NCBI GenBank assembly: GCA_023667265.1
Contig: JAMPAJ010000006.1
Coordinates: forward strand, 1 to 40,113
Direction of reading: 5' to 3'
Length of the DNA stretch: 40,113 nucleotides
DNA from: Alistipes sp.
GTDB lineage: Bacteria > Bacillota > Clostridia > Oscillospirales > Ruminococcaceae
This document shows, in pieces, positions 24,010 through 32,696 of the stretch. Within the stretch, counting starts at the first letter, position 1; every line of letters begins with the position of its first letter. Made by a program: the position numbers and the translations under genes. The notes under the pieces were generated by a model, which ran no database searches, was not told where the DNA came from, and saw nothing but the letters and a program-made list of their open reading frames with translations.

Positions 24010-25266
24010 TTACTTATAAAGAGGGAATTTTTCGCAGATCTCAGTTACGCCGGCACGGATCTCGTCAGCCTTGTTCTCGAAATCAGTTGCGCAGAGGTAG
24101 ATGTACTCAGCGATCTTTTCCATTTCCTCAACGCCGAGACCTCTTGTTGTAACCGCAGGAGTACCGATTCTGATACCGCTTGTTACGAAGGGCTTTTCGG
24201 GATCGTTATGGATAGCGTTTTTGTTAACGGTGATGTAAACCTCGTCAAGACGGTGCTCCAGCTCTTTGCCTGTGATGTTGAAGGGACGGAGGTCAACCAG
24301 CATAAGGTGATTATCAGTTCCGCCGGAAACGAGGTTAAAGCCTCTCTTCAGAAGTCCCTGAGCGAGAGCAGCTGCATTCTCTACGATCCTCTTCTGGTAC
24401 TCCTTGAACTCAGGCTTGAGAGCCTCGCCGAAGCATACAGCCTTTGCAGCGATCGTGTGCATAAGAGGACCGCCCTGTGTACCGGGGAAAATAGCGGAAT
24501 TTATCTTCTTTGCAAGAGCCTCGTCGTTTGTGAGAATGAGACCGCCTCTGGGTCCGCGGAGGGTCTTGTGAGTTGTTGTCGTTACGATGTCAGCGTAGGG
24601 AACAGGGGACTCATGAACGCCTGCTGCAACAAGACCGGCAATATGAGCCATATCTACCATGAACAGCGCGCCAACGGATTTAGCGATCTCGGAAAGCTTC
24701 TTGAAGTCGATAGCTCTCGGATATGCGCTTGCTCCGGCAACGATAAGCTTGGGCTTGTGCTGATTTGCAAGCTCCTGAACGGTATCATAATTGATAGATT
24801 CAGTTTCGTCGTCCAGACCGTAGGAAACGAAGTTAAAATATTTACCGGAAAGGTTTACGGGTGAACCGTGAGTAAGGTGACCGCCGTCTGCAAGGCTCAT
24901 ACCCAGAACAGTGTCGCCGGGCTGGAGTGTTGCGAAGTAAACAGCAGTGTTAGCCTGAGCGCCGGAGTGAGGCTGAACATTGGCATACTTAGCTCCGAAA
25001 AGCTCGCAGGCACGCTGAATAGCGATGACCTCAACCTCGTCAACGCACTGACAGCCGCCGTAATATCTCTTTCCGGGGTAGCCCTCGGCGTACTTGTTTG
25101 TGAGAACGCTTCCCATAGCTGCCATAACAGCTGGTGAAACGATGTTTTCGCTTGCGATAAGCTCAAGATTTCTGCGCTGTCTTGCAAGCTCTTTGTCCAT
25201 AGCTGCGCCTACAGCCGGGTCATACTGTGAAACAAATCCGATAGAATCCATAAGATCGTTATACAT
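24010..25266 (-). CDS. glyA: Serine hydroxymethyltransferase
   Basis: 418 residues of a fold-type I PLP enzyme interconverting serine and glycine with tetrahydrofolate, the main source of one-carbon units. Landmarks: [28 protein letters not shown], the PLP-Lys motif [14 protein letters not shown] and [14 protein letters not shown]. The length is normal and the domain complete. A consensus promoter lies just upstream, AAGGAG precedes the ATG, and a strong terminator follows. Apparently monocistronic. Confidence 0.98.
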   Translation of the reverse strand: MYNDLMDSIGFVSQYDPAVGAAMDKELARQRRNLELIASENIVSPAVMAAMGSVLTNKYAEGYPGKRYYGGCQCVDEVEVIAIQRACELFGAKYANVQPHSGAQANTAVYFATLQPGDTVLGMSLADGGHLTHGSPVNLSGKYFNFVSYGLDDETESINYDTVQELANQHKPKLIVAGASAYPRAIDFKKLSEIAKSVGALFMVDMAHIAGLVAAGVHESPVPYADIVTTTTHKTLRGPRGGLILTNDEALAKKINSAIFPGTQGGPLMHTIAAKAVCFGEALKPEFKEYQKRIVENAAALAQGLLKRGFNLVSGGTDNHLMLVDLRPFNITGKELEHRLDEVYITVNKNAIHNDPEKPFVTSGIRIGTPAVTTRGLGVEEMEKIAEYIYLCATDFENKADEIRAGVTEICEKFPLYK

Positions 25267-25309
25267 GATTTTTTCTCCTTAAATAAATTAGAATTTAAAT
25301 ACATATAAT

Positions 25310-25338
25310 ATTATACTATATTTCCATTGAAAAATCAA
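25310..25338 (-). promoter_or_regulatory. glyA promoter
   Basis: On the minus strand TTGATT (25338-25333) and TATAAT (25315-25310) have a 17-base spacer, about 44 bases before the ATG. Confidence 0.8.
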
Positions 25339-25353
25339 TAGGATTTCCAAATT

Positions 25354-26178
25354 TTATTTCCGCAAAAAGCTGTCCCAGGAAATAAACTCCTCAGACGTGG
25401 AAAGCGCGGCGTAATATTGCAGTACAAGAGAGGCGTCGGAGGCGTCGGTCTTTCCGTTTCTGTCAATGTCGCTGCGGAGCATTGTTTCCTCGTCGAAGCT
25501 CTCGCCCCTTCCGGTTGAAATATCGGCGTACATTATCAATATTCTGGAGGCATCGGACGCGTCCACCTTACCATTGCCGTCAACATCTCCAAGATCACGA
25601 AAACAGGTTATGTCATAGGCGCAGATCGCGCGGCTGCTTCCCGGAGGATATATGTAGACCGTAGCCGAGGTCCTGTCGCCGGCAAACGCCTCGTCAGCCA
25701 GGGCTGGAACGGAGGTGCATTTTGACTCGATAGGTACGACGCTGCTGGCGACGATATATTCGCCCTTGGCATTCAATTCCGGCGTCTGTCTCAGGACGGT
25801 TATCGAAACTTCAAGACCGTCGGTGACAATATCGCCAGTGTCGGTGTAGTATTCTGTCTTGGCAGGCTGGCTGTCGCAGGAAATGGTCATCTGCACGTAG
25901 AGCGCCTGCACAGTTATATCTTCGGTTATAGCATCCGGATAGATGCTCCAGGAGCTGAAACCTATCTGAGTATAGTCGTCGATGTGCTCAGTCATAGCTG
26001 AAACGTCGATACCGCTCAGATCCAGAGAATCGCCGTGACCGACCGTAATACAGGTCTCGTTTCCCTTAATGTCCCGTACCGTTACAGTGTGGGTGTCTGC
26101 GCCTGACGCGATGCAGGGCATGGCTGCGGCTACAATAGACAGTGCAGCGGCAAAGGAAATAAACCTTCCCTTATTCAT
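25354..26178 (-). CDS. Secreted dockerin protein of unknown function
   Basis: 274 residues with a signal peptide ending near IASGAD. The middle (about 30-190) is beta-rich without a domain I recognise; it includes an InlB-like start (IKGNETCITVGHGDSLDLSG, then a SWSIYPDAITEDITVQALY pattern). The C-terminus is a dockerin (197-274) with GDVDGNGKVDASDASRIL and SDIDRNGKTDASDASLVLQYY. The start is the ATG at 26178 with GAAAGGAA; it overlaps the stop of the 110-residue gene by 8 bases (ATGAATAA), tying it to the end of the aro operon. No catalytic site is visible, so it may be an adaptor or binding protein. Confidence 0.8.
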   Translation of the reverse strand: MNKGRFISFAAALSIVAAAMPCIASGADTHTVTVRDIKGNETCITVGHGDSLDLSGIDVSAMTEHIDDYTQIGFSSWSIYPDAITEDITVQALYVQMTISCDSQPAKTEYYTDTGDIVTDGLEVSITVLRQTPELNAKGEYIVASSVVPIESKCTSVPALADEAFAGDRTSATVYIYPPGSSRAICAYDITCFRDLGDVDGNGKVDASDASRILIMYADISTGRGESFDEETMLRSDIDRNGKTDASDASLVLQYYAALSTSEEFISWDSFLRK

Positions 26179-26503
26179 ATTTGTATTCCTTTCTTCCTCG
26201 CATAAAGAAAAATCTTCTTTCTCTTGGCATTTTGTCAACAAGAGCTGCGTAGTCCTCGTATTTCATAACTGCCGTCATGAAGTTAGCAGATAATATTCCC
26301 TGTGTTCTGGGCTCGTAATCCAGAACGGCGTAAAGTACAACGCTGTCCCAGGCGGCGCGTTCTGCCGCCGTTTCCGCTGAGCTCTTATATTTTCTCATCA
26401 GGCGCTCGACAGAGCAGAGGTAGGCATAGCCCAGAAATCCGGAGTTTTTATATATGCCGATCTCATGTCTGATAGGCGGCGTTTTTTTCATTATCCTGCT
26501 CAT
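26171..26503 (-). CDS. Hypothetical small soluble protein, aro operon
   Basis: 110 residues, no domain recognised. It is basic, with helix-forming stretches (SAETAAERAAWDSVV) and a charged C-terminus (RERRFFFMRGRKEYKYE); no signal peptide. Its ATG overlaps the stop of the preceding small membrane protein gene by four bases (ATGA) and its own stop overlaps the start of the dockerin gene, so it belongs to a tightly coupled run. The position suggests a role linked to its neighbours rather than to aromatic synthesis, but this is inference. Confidence 0.7.
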   Translation of the reverse strand: MSRIMKKTPPIRHEIGIYKNSGFLGYAYLCSVERLMRKYKSSAETAAERAAWDSVVLYAVLDYEPRTQGILSANFMTAVMKYEDYAALVDKMPRERRFFFMRGRKEYKYE

Positions 26504-26679
26504 TTTTTTATGGCTTCTCCGTCTTTTTTCCGGGCGTTTGAGCTTCTCATCCGCAGCTTATATGAAATAAACGCGGCAGCGGCAGCCGAGACGATGAAAA
26601 TGCCAATAAAGATCAGCACGGCTGCCCATGTGGGAAGTCCGCCTATCTGAACCGCTGCGTTAATTGTCGGAAAGATCAT
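26500..26679 (-). CDS. Small single-span membrane protein
   Basis: 59 residues from the ATG at 26679, which has a strong AAGGAGG ribosome binding site. One hydrophobic segment (about 16-40, WAAVLIFIGIFIVSAAAAAF) is followed by a basic cytoplasmic-type tail (KLRMRSSNARKKDGEAIKK). It overlaps the end of the DUF4364 gene by 20 bases and the next gene by four. No family recognised. Confidence 0.7.
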   Translation of the reverse strand: MIFPTINAAVQIGGLPTWAAVLIFIGIFIVSAAAAAFISYKLRMRSSNARKKDGEAIKK

Positions 26680-27253
26680 AGTCGTCCTCCTTGTTGGAAA
26701 GGGCAAGTTCAATGATTTTTCCATAGAATCCGGCTGGATTCAGCATTATCCGCTCCCCGATAAGCTTCGCCTGAGTCATGTCCGGAGCGAAGAGCTTCAG
26801 ATCCATAAGGTCGTTTTTAGAGTCGAGACAGCGGATATGGACATAAACTCCGCTGTCAAGGGGAATGTAGTCGATTTTTATTTCCTGCTCCATTTTAAGC
26901 CGTGCGAAATAGCGCATGGAGGTCAGCATGAACCTATCGCGGTAGGATTTCGGTGCATAATTTTTCAGCTCTCTGGCACAGGCTGCACCCTTTGGCTGGA
27001 GAACGTAGCACTCTCCGCCGTTTTCATCTGGCATTACCTTTATCTGACCGCTTTCAATAAGATAGCCGATAGACTCTTGATAGCAGAAATAATTGACGAC
27101 CTCGGTGTCGATGAGAATATCGTAGAGGTGTTCGGTATTCACGGGTTTTCCGATTTTATTCAGGAGATAGCAGATGAGGATGTTAAGGGTAGGCACGTCT
27201 CTTATTTCAACATCAGCCATTTCCGACATTTTAAAAATGTTTTCATCTTGCAT
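26660..27253 (-). CDS. DUF4364 family protein
   Basis: 197 residues matching the DUF4364 family, found in Firmicutes beside varied genes. The N-terminal half looks like a winged helix (NILICYLLNKIGKPVNTEHL, then ESIGYLIESGQIKVM), followed by a beta-rich C-terminal part. It lies 21 bases after the aroC-like gene and overlaps the next small gene. A regulatory role is plausible from the fold but not shown. Confidence 0.82.
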   Translation of the reverse strand: MQDENIFKMSEMADVEIRDVPTLNILICYLLNKIGKPVNTEHLYDILIDTEVVNYFCYQESIGYLIESGQIKVMPDENGGECYVLQPKGAACARELKNYAPKSYRDRFMLTSMRYFARLKMEQEIKIDYIPLDSGVYVHIRCLDSKNDLMDLKLFAPDMTQAKLIGERIMLNPAGFYGKIIELALSNKEDDYDLSDN

Positions 27254-27274
27254 TTTCCTTGCCTGCCTTTCCGC

Positions 27275-28297
27275 TCAGCAAAAATTTGGGTAATCAAGCA
27301 TATTTGACAGCAGCGCTATATTGACGGCAGCCTCGACGCATACGACAGCTCCCGGAACTGAGCAGACGCTGTCCGATCCGGCTTCAGACGGTTTTACCGC
27401 AGCACGTATGGTTATCGGCATACCTGACGAGATACCGCCGATTATGCCGCCGTGGCTGTTTGTTTTCGTTACGGAGCAGCCCTTGCCGTCGGCAAACGAG
27501 CCGTCGCTGTACTGGCTTCCCACCATTGCCGCGGAGGAAAAACCTGCGCCGAACTCGATACCGGCAATACCCGGGATGCCGAAAACAAGGCTTGCTATGT
27601 TATTTTCCAGACCGTCGAAAACAGGCGAGCCCACTCCGCAGGGGACGTTAACCGAGGCGCATTCCACAATGCCGCCGAGGGATTCTCCCTGATCCGCCGC
27701 CATAGAGATATCTTCAAGCATCATCCAGCCCTTTCTGTCGCTGATCACAGGGAGATCCTTGATGCGTATGCTGAGGATAGCGTCTCTCGAAATATTGACC
27801 GGGTCAAAGGGATTGTCTTTCACATTGTGTATTGCTGCGATATGCGCGCCGGTGTATATTCCGCGCCTTTCCAGGATCTGACCGCATATTCCGCCTGCAA
27901 GACACAGTGCGGAGACGAATCTCTCCGGGGCGTGAGCGGATCTTTTCACATCGTTGTAGCCCTTATAGCGCACAGCTCCGGTGTAATCGGCATTTCCGAC
28001 ACGGAGGTCCGGCGATTTCAACTGCTCAGGCTCCTCCAGAGGAATATTGTTCTGAAGAAGAGCACACAAAGGAGCGCCTGTTGTACGATCGCTGTGAATA
28101 CCGGACATTATCCGCGGAGAGGGTATGATCACGCCTGAGCCGCAGGATTTTGGTGAAATTCTTTTCATAAACGATGTCAGCGCCTCGGCGTCGATGTATT
28201 CATCTCCGGGCAAGCCGTCTATCGTCACTCCGACAACAGGGTCATGAGCCTCGCCAAAGTAGGAAACCGAAATATTATTGCTCCATATCAATGACAT
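27275..28297 (-). CDS. aroC: Chorismate synthase-like protein with altered active-site motifs
   Basis: 340 residues, clearly homologous to chorismate synthase along its whole length (GVTIDGLP, MSGIHSDRTTGAPLCALLQN, FGIPGIAGIEFGAGF, TNSHGGIIGGISSGMPI). Several signature residues are changed: the family GESHG is GEAHD; the RPGHAD motif with its catalytic His is RVGNAD; the GGGHFSGR segment is RSAHAPER; and the C-terminal RHDPC..PRAVP signature is GSDSVC..PGAVV. This may be a strongly diverged active enzyme or a paralog without the usual FMN-dependent activity. The start is the ATG at 28297; an ATG five codons upstream lies within the GGAGG. It overlaps the end of aroA by 23 bases. Confidence 0.88.
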   Translation of the reverse strand: MSLIWSNNISVSYFGEAHDPVVGVTIDGLPGDEYIDAEALTSFMKRISPKSCGSGVIIPSPRIMSGIHSDRTTGAPLCALLQNNIPLEEPEQLKSPDLRVGNADYTGAVRYKGYNDVKRSAHAPERFVSALCLAGGICGQILERRGIYTGAHIAAIHNVKDNPFDPVNISRDAILSIRIKDLPVISDRKGWMMLEDISMAADQGESLGGIVECASVNVPCGVGSPVFDGLENNIASLVFGIPGIAGIEFGAGFSSAAMVGSQYSDGSFADGKGCSVTKTNSHGGIIGGISSGMPITIRAAVKPSEAGSDSVCSVPGAVVCVEAAVNIALLSNMLDYPNFC

Positions 28298-29504
28298 CCG
28301 CCTTACCTCCAAGCATTATGTAATCTCTGAAAAAGTCCGGGTACGATTTCTCAGCAGCCTCTGCACCCTTTATTATAACGTTGCCGTCGCAGCGCAGTGC
28401 GGCTATAGCGGCAGCCATAACTATTCTGTGGTCGCCGAAGCTGTCAACGATACCGCCGTGAAGCTTTTCAACAGGTTGAATGTCGAGTCCGTCCGAGGTC
28501 ACAGTAACGTTTCCGCCAAGGTTGTTGAGCATATCCGCACAGGCTGCAAGGCGGTCGCTTTCCTTTATGCGCAGTCTTTCGGCGTTGTAAATGAGGGACG
28601 GCTTGCTTCCGTAAGCTCCCAGAACAGATAAAATAGGCACAAGATCAGGAACATCGGAGCAATCCTCGCTGTAGCCGACGATCTCGCCGTTTTTCACAGT
28701 TCTGCCGATAATATCGACGATACGCCGGTCTCCCTGTACGCTTTCCGGCAGCAGATTCTGTATATCTACCTGAGAGCCAAGGGCGTTTGCAACATAGAAA
28801 AATGCCGCCTGCGAGTAATCGCCCTCTACAGGTTCGCTGTGGGGAACATAGGTCTGTCCGCCCTTGACAGCGAAACCGTTTTCAGTCTCGTCAACAGAGA
28901 TGCCAAAGCGTTTCAGAATATCAAGAGTGATGTCCACGTAGGGACGCGATTCAAGATGAGAGGTAAGCACGATCTCCGAATCGTTTTCCGCAAGCGGAAG
29001 CGCAAAGAGAAGACCGGTTATAAACTGCGAAGAAACGTTGCCCTCGACCCGGAAGATTCCGCCGCTCAGTCTGCCGCTTATTTCATATGGCATATTCTCG
29101 CTTATAAAGGTTATGCCATGGCTGCTGAGTTCGCGTTTATATATGTCCACAGGGCGCTGGGGAAGTCTGCCCTTTCCTCTGAAAACGGTTTTTACTCCCA
29201 TAGCCGCAGCAATTGGGATGACAAAACGCAGAGTAGAGCCGCTTTCGTTGCAGTCAATGTCGGCGTAGTCGATACTGCCGTCGGTTCCGCGGACGGTCAC
29301 GGTGCTGCCGTCTACCTCAAAAGAAGCGCCAAGAGCAGTCATGGCTGATATGGTGGCTTCGATATCCTTTGACATGGTCACGCCGGTAAGCCGGGATTCA
29401 CCTTTTGCCAGAGATGCGCAGATAATGGCGCGGTGGGCACAGCTTTTTGATGCCGGAATGTGGACTGTTCCTCTGAGTGTCGAGGGGCTGATGCGAATAT
29501 CCAT
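28275..29504 (-). CDS. aroA: 3-phosphoshikimate 1-carboxyvinyltransferase (EPSP synthase)
   Basis: 409 residues, sixth step of the shikimate pathway, adding phosphoenolpyruvate to shikimate 3-phosphate. The characteristic motifs are intact: NESGSTLRFVIP, GKGRLPQRP, EGDYSQAAFF, the DVPDLVPIL catalytic Asp segment, AERLRIKESDRLAA and FGDHRIVMA. Two-domain inside-out barrel length is normal. It starts three bases after the aroB stop, and its end overlaps aroC. Confidence 0.97.
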   Translation of the reverse strand: MDIRISPSTLRGTVHIPASKSCAHRAIICASLAKGESRLTGVTMSKDIEATISAMTALGASFEVDGSTVTVRGTDGSIDYADIDCNESGSTLRFVIPIAAAMGVKTVFRGKGRLPQRPVDIYKRELSSHGITFISENMPYEISGRLSGGIFRVEGNVSSQFITGLLFALPLAENDSEIVLTSHLESRPYVDITLDILKRFGISVDETENGFAVKGGQTYVPHSEPVEGDYSQAAFFYVANALGSQVDIQNLLPESVQGDRRIVDIIGRTVKNGEIVGYSEDCSDVPDLVPILSVLGAYGSKPSLIYNAERLRIKESDRLAACADMLNNLGGNVTVTSDGLDIQPVEKLHGGIVDSFGDHRIVMAAAIAALRCDGNVIIKGAEAAEKSYPDFFRDYIMLGGKADVIDMEQ

Positions 29505-29507
29505 ATT

Positions 29508-30551
29508 TTATCCCTCCATAAGCCTGTTGAACTCGTCAACGGTGACTTTTCTTATTTCGGCGCTGCCGACTTTTTCGCATACAATAAAGTTGATGCTGCC
29601 GGACGTGCATTTTTTGTCGGTGGAGCAGAAGGGGAGAAGCTCAGCCATTGGCGCTTCCGTGGATGCAGGAAGCTCATAGGCAGCGACGCACTTTTTCAGC
29701 CGCTCTGCAATCCGGGAATCGCAGAATTTATCGGCAATAAGGCACATTCCGACTGCTACGCCCATGCCGTGGGTATAGTCGGTGTAGTGATGCCAGCCCT
29801 CGATAGCGTGACCGAGAGTATGTCCGAAATTAAGTATCATACGCTCGCCTTTGTCAAATTCGTCGTTTTCGACCACCTGCCGCTTGATGTCGATGCAGGT
29901 GTATACAACGTCGTCCATGACCTGGTCGATGCTGTCAATGGTGTGCTCCTCAAGGACTTCAAACAGCCTTTCGTCGCGTATCATACCGTATTTTATCACC
30001 TCTGCCATGCCGCAGGAAAGCTCCTGACGCGGCAGAGTTTTCAGCGTGTCGCTGTCGCAGATGACAAGAGCAGGCTGCTTGAAAGCTCCGACAAGGTTCT
30101 TGCCGCCGGGAATGTCGACAGCAGTTTTTCCGCCTACTGAGGAATCGACCTGGGCAAGGAGCGTTGTGGGGATCTGGACAAATTCTATGCCGCGAAGGAA
30201 CGAGGCTGCGGCAAATCCTGTAATATCGCCTACAACGCCGCCGCCCAGCGCTATCATAAAATCGCTGCGTGTGATCCTTTTCTCGCACAAAAAGTCGAAA
30301 ATCCTTCCGAGGACATTGAGATTCTTGGACTGCTCGCCGTGGGGGAACACAAAAACGTCCGCCTGGATGCCGCTTTGCTCCAGGGAATCAAGAAGTGTCC
30401 GGGAATATAGCTTGTCCACGTTGTCGTCGGTGACAACGACGGCTTTTTTCGATTTTATTGCGGCTGAGATAAGTTCGCCGCTGCGGCTGAGAGAACCGCG
30501 TTCTATCATAACGTTATAGGAATGACTTGTCCCTACTCTGATGCTTTTCAT
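29508..30551 (-). CDS. aroB: 3-dehydroquinate synthase
   Basis: 347 residues, second step of the shikimate pathway (DAHP to 3-dehydroquinate), NAD and zinc dependent. Motifs: FPHGEQSKN, GGGVVGDITGF, the PTTLLAQVDSSVGGKTAVD segment, and zinc ligands in GMAEVIKYG, FGHTLGHAIE and the THGMGVAVGM region. It is the first gene of a minus-strand operon with aroA and aroC; AAAGGA precedes the ATG. Confidence 0.97.
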   Translation of the reverse strand: MKSIRVGTSHSYNVMIERGSLSRSGELISAAIKSKKAVVVTDDNVDKLYSRTLLDSLEQSGIQADVFVFPHGEQSKNLNVLGRIFDFLCEKRITRSDFMIALGGGVVGDITGFAAASFLRGIEFVQIPTTLLAQVDSSVGGKTAVDIPGGKNLVGAFKQPALVICDSDTLKTLPRQELSCGMAEVIKYGMIRDERLFEVLEEHTIDSIDQVMDDVVYTCIDIKRQVVENDEFDKGERMILNFGHTLGHAIEGWHHYTDYTHGMGVAVGMCLIADKFCDSRIAERLKKCVAAYELPASTEAPMAELLPFCSTDKKCTSGSINFIVCEKVGSAEIRKVTVDEFNRLMEG

Positions 30552-30591
30552 TTGTGATCGTCCTTTCGTTTCGATACTTCATACCAATATA

Positions 30592-30620
30592 ATTATACCA
30601 TGCCGCCGGATATTTGTCAA
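30592..30620 (-). promoter_or_regulatory. Promoter of the aro operon
   Basis: On the minus strand a full-consensus TTGACA (30620-30615) and TATAAT (30597-30592) are separated by 17 bases, about 40 bases before the aroB ATG. Confidence 0.88.
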
Positions 30621-30734
30621 GGAAATTTTGTGCAAAACCACAAAAAATACGACGTCGGGAACAGTCGAAAAATGTTATTTTATCTTCTTTCCGGAAGAAA
30701 ATGTGAAAGAAATGAAAAAATTTTCTCTAAACTA

Positions 30735-30763
30735 TGGACAAAATAAAAAAAATGATGTATAAT
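30735..30763 (+). promoter_or_regulatory. Promoter of the PrsA/SurA-like lipoprotein gene
   Basis: TGGACA (30735-30740) and TATAAT (30758-30763) have a 17-base A-rich spacer. Confidence 0.7.
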
Positions 30764-30768
30764 AATAT

Positions 30769-30870
30769 GGCAGTCTCTGAGAATTTGTCTGTTTTTTGTC
30801 AGAGAGATCCTGAGAGGCTGCCGTTTGGTGAATTTCTTAGAGAGTTCCGGTGCGCCGGACAGGCTCTGCG
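30769..30870 (+). promoter_or_regulatory. Structured 5' leader
   Basis: The roughly 120-base leader folds on inspection: GGCAG (30769-30773) pairs with CTGCC (30818-30822), enclosing TCTCTGA (30774-30780) with TCAGAGA (30799-30805). A second element, TCCGG/CCGGA (30846-30859), is flanked by AGAG/CTCT. No known riboswitch class is recognised. The AGGAGG ribosome binding site (30877-30882) follows. Confidence 0.4.
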
Positions 30871-30891
30871 ATCAATAGGAGGCTTATTGAA

Positions 30892-32139
30892 ATGAGTTAT
30901 ATCAAAAAGACAATTGCGGCAGTTTCGGCTGTTGCGTTAGCGGTATCTATGGCAGGCTGCACACCCAACATAGGCGGCGGTTCAAAGACTGCTCTTACGG
31001 TTGACGGCTATGAGGTCCCGGCAGGCGTTTTCATCTACTACACTATGCAGGGCTACAATGAGGCTGTGTCCGTTTTGCAGAATAATACAGGCTCTGCCCC
31101 TACGGTGAAGGATGTCCGCAATTCCAATATTGACTCAATTGATTCAACGGACTGGATCCAGAACAAGGCTACGGATTATGTCGTTGACTATGTCAATATT
31201 CTGAAGGAGTTTGATGCTATCGGCGGAGAGCTGACTCCGGAGGAGATCGACGAGGCTGAGGCAATGGCTAACAATTTCTATGAGCAGACTCCGCTTGTTG
31301 AAGAAAACGGCGTAAGTCTTGATTCTCTGAAAGATATTTCGCTGAGCATCTATAAGGAGCAGGCGCTTTTCAAGCACTATTACGGCTTCGACGGCGAAGA
31401 GGGCTGTACGGAGGACGAGCTCAAAGCTTATTTTGACGAAAACTATGCGAGAGTCAAGTATCTTGCCATCGATCTTACGGATTCTGAGGGCAATAAGGTG
31501 TCTGCCGACGAGGAGAGAAAGCTCCGCGCGCTGGCAGAGGAGTATGTTGAGCAGATAAATTCCAAGTCTTCCGATCTGGAGAAGCTCCAGGAGGTCGAGG
31601 CTGTGAGCCAGGCTTACGACGAGTACAAGGCGGCTTCCACGACCGCTGCGGATGAGGAAGCTGTTGTTACAACAACTACTACAGCTGCGACCGATGCCAC
31701 AGAGACGACTGCGACCACCACGACCGATCCGTATGCAAACGAGCGTCTTGTGAAGAAATTCACGACAACTGCCGCTGACGCTGCATCAGACGACACTGTT
31801 GGAACTCAGGCACAGACCACTGAGGAAGAGGACGAGAGCACTAAAAATGCAAATAAGTTCAACGAGTTTGTTTTTTCTGAGCTCGAATCGGGCAAGGCAG
31901 TGGTGTACGACTACAGTGACGAGACTATCTATATCGTAATACGCGGCGACCTGAAAGAGGCTATGAACGAGGACGGATACTGGACGGATTATTACATCAC
32001 GACACTTCAGTCTGAACGCTATCAGGACGCTTTCGTGGAGAAAATGGAAGCCAAGTCCGCTATGCTGACTGCGGAAAAGAACAAAAAGGCTTATAAGCGT
32101 TACAGTCCCTTTAAGCTTGTCCTTGAAGAGGAAGAGTGA
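30892..32139 (+). CDS. Extracytoplasmic PrsA/SurA-like lipoprotein with Thr-rich insert
   Basis: 415 residues. The N-terminus is a lipoprotein signal with lipobox SMAGC (Cys23). About 35-190 resemble the helical SurA_N/PrsA N-terminal chaperone region (LTVDGYEVPAGVFIYY start and EDELKAYFDENYARVKYLAI). About 245-310 is an insert rich in Thr, Ala and Asp (TTTTAATDATETTATTTT). The end (about 320-400) has beta strands and helices where a parvulin domain would lie, but I cannot see the parvulin signature. The likely role is folding of secreted proteins, which would suit the many exported dockerin proteins nearby; isomerase activity is doubtful. The ATG at 30892 has AGGAGG; an upstream in-frame start at 30850 would precede the signal peptide. 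Confidence 0.75.
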   Translation: MSYIKKTIAAVSAVALAVSMAGCTPNIGGGSKTALTVDGYEVPAGVFIYYTMQGYNEAVSVLQNNTGSAPTVKDVRNSNIDSIDSTDWIQNKATDYVVDYVNILKEFDAIGGELTPEEIDEAEAMANNFYEQTPLVEENGVSLDSLKDISLSIYKEQALFKHYYGFDGEEGCTEDELKAYFDENYARVKYLAIDLTDSEGNKVSADEERKLRALAEEYVEQINSKSSDLEKLQEVEAVSQAYDEYKAASTTAADEEAVVTTTTTAATDATETTATTTTDPYANERLVKKFTTTAADAASDDTVGTQAQTTEEEDESTKNANKFNEFVFSELESGKAVVYDYSDETIYIVIRGDLKEAMNEDGYWTDYYITTLQSERYQDAFVEKMEAKSAMLTAEKNKKAYKRYSPFKLVLEEEE

Positions 32140-32186
32140 GAGTTTCATCCAACAGATCCTTAAGAACTTGTTCTAACTGATTTCAA

Positions 32187-32230
32187 AGCTGATGACTTCT
32201 GAATTTTACGCAGAGGCCGTCAGCTTTTTC
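32187..32230 (+). terminator. Terminator after the PrsA-like gene
   Basis: An imperfect hairpin of about 14 bp (AGCTGATG at 32187-32194 with CGTCAGCT at 32218-32225, plus inner CTTCTG/CAGAGG) followed by TTTTC. Confidence 0.75.
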
Positions 32231-32303
32231 GTTTGCGGACGATACAGATAATGTTAAAAATATCACTTCTGAAGACAGGTTATGAAATTTATTTCCGCTT
32301 TGC

Positions 32304-32332
32304 TTGCATTTTTCCAAATTATGTGTTATAAT
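32304..32332 (+). promoter_or_regulatory. Promoter of the cobalamin operon
   Basis: TTGCAT (32304-32309) and TATAAT (32327-32332) have a 17-base spacer. Transcription should start within a few bases of the riboswitch P1 stem. Confidence 0.75.
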
Positions 32333-32340
32333 AAATAAAT

Positions 32341-32534
32341 GATACGGTTTGAAAAGTTGTAAACTGAGTAGATGAAAAGGAAATCAGGTTCAAATCCTGA
32401 ACAACCGCCATTACTGTATTTGACCCGGGAATTATTCCGGGAAAGAGTATTTTGCCATTGGGACGCACCGCGTCCTGAGAAGGTTCTCTTTTTGCGGTCA
32501 GCCGCAGATCATAAGTCAGGAGACCTGCCGTATC
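32341..32534 (+). ncRNA. Cobalamin riboswitch (aptamer)
   Basis: The conserved cobalamin aptamer pieces are present in order: the P1 arm GATACGG (32341-32347), the core with AAATCAGGTTCAAATCCTGA and ACCGCCATTACTGT, a variable arm (CCCGGGAATTATTCCGGG), and AAGTCAGGAGACCTGCC closing with CCGTATC (32528-32534), which pairs with the first arm. It binds adenosylcobalamin or a related corrinoid and should lower expression of the downstream genes when the vitamin is plentiful. This directly ties the five following genes to corrinoid uptake. Confidence 0.95.
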
Positions 32535-32561
32535 TTTAGGTTTAACGCAGCTTTGGTGAGA

Positions 32562-32617
32562 AGAGTGCAGCCGATTTATCATGCCGGAAATGGCTTTGGA
32601 TCAGTGTACTCTTTTTT
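32562..32617 (+). terminator. Riboswitch terminator
   Basis: AGAGTGCA (32562-32569) pairs with TGTACTCT (32605-32612) with one mismatch, enclosing CAGCC/GGCTT-type inner pairs, and is followed by TTTTTT. It is positioned as the ligand-controlled terminator. Confidence 0.75.
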
Positions 32618-32667
32618 GTTTGTATATTGTCCACGGCTTTGTTTGCTGTGCTTGAGATAATCGACTG

Positions 32668-32696
32668 TACTCGTTCTTAGCGGACGAGTATTTTTT
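32668..32696 (+). terminator. Second terminator before the first cobalamin-operon gene
   Basis: A perfect 7-bp stem TACTCGT/ACGAGTA (32668-32674 with 32684-32690) is followed by TTTTTT and then, within two bases, by the GGAGG of the first gene. It is a second stop signal behind a single aptamer. Confidence 0.7.

Noticed and set aside
27452-28138. 228-codon plus-strand ORF opposite aroC
   Set aside because: It is antisense to a full-length aroC homolog and shows no protein-like features.
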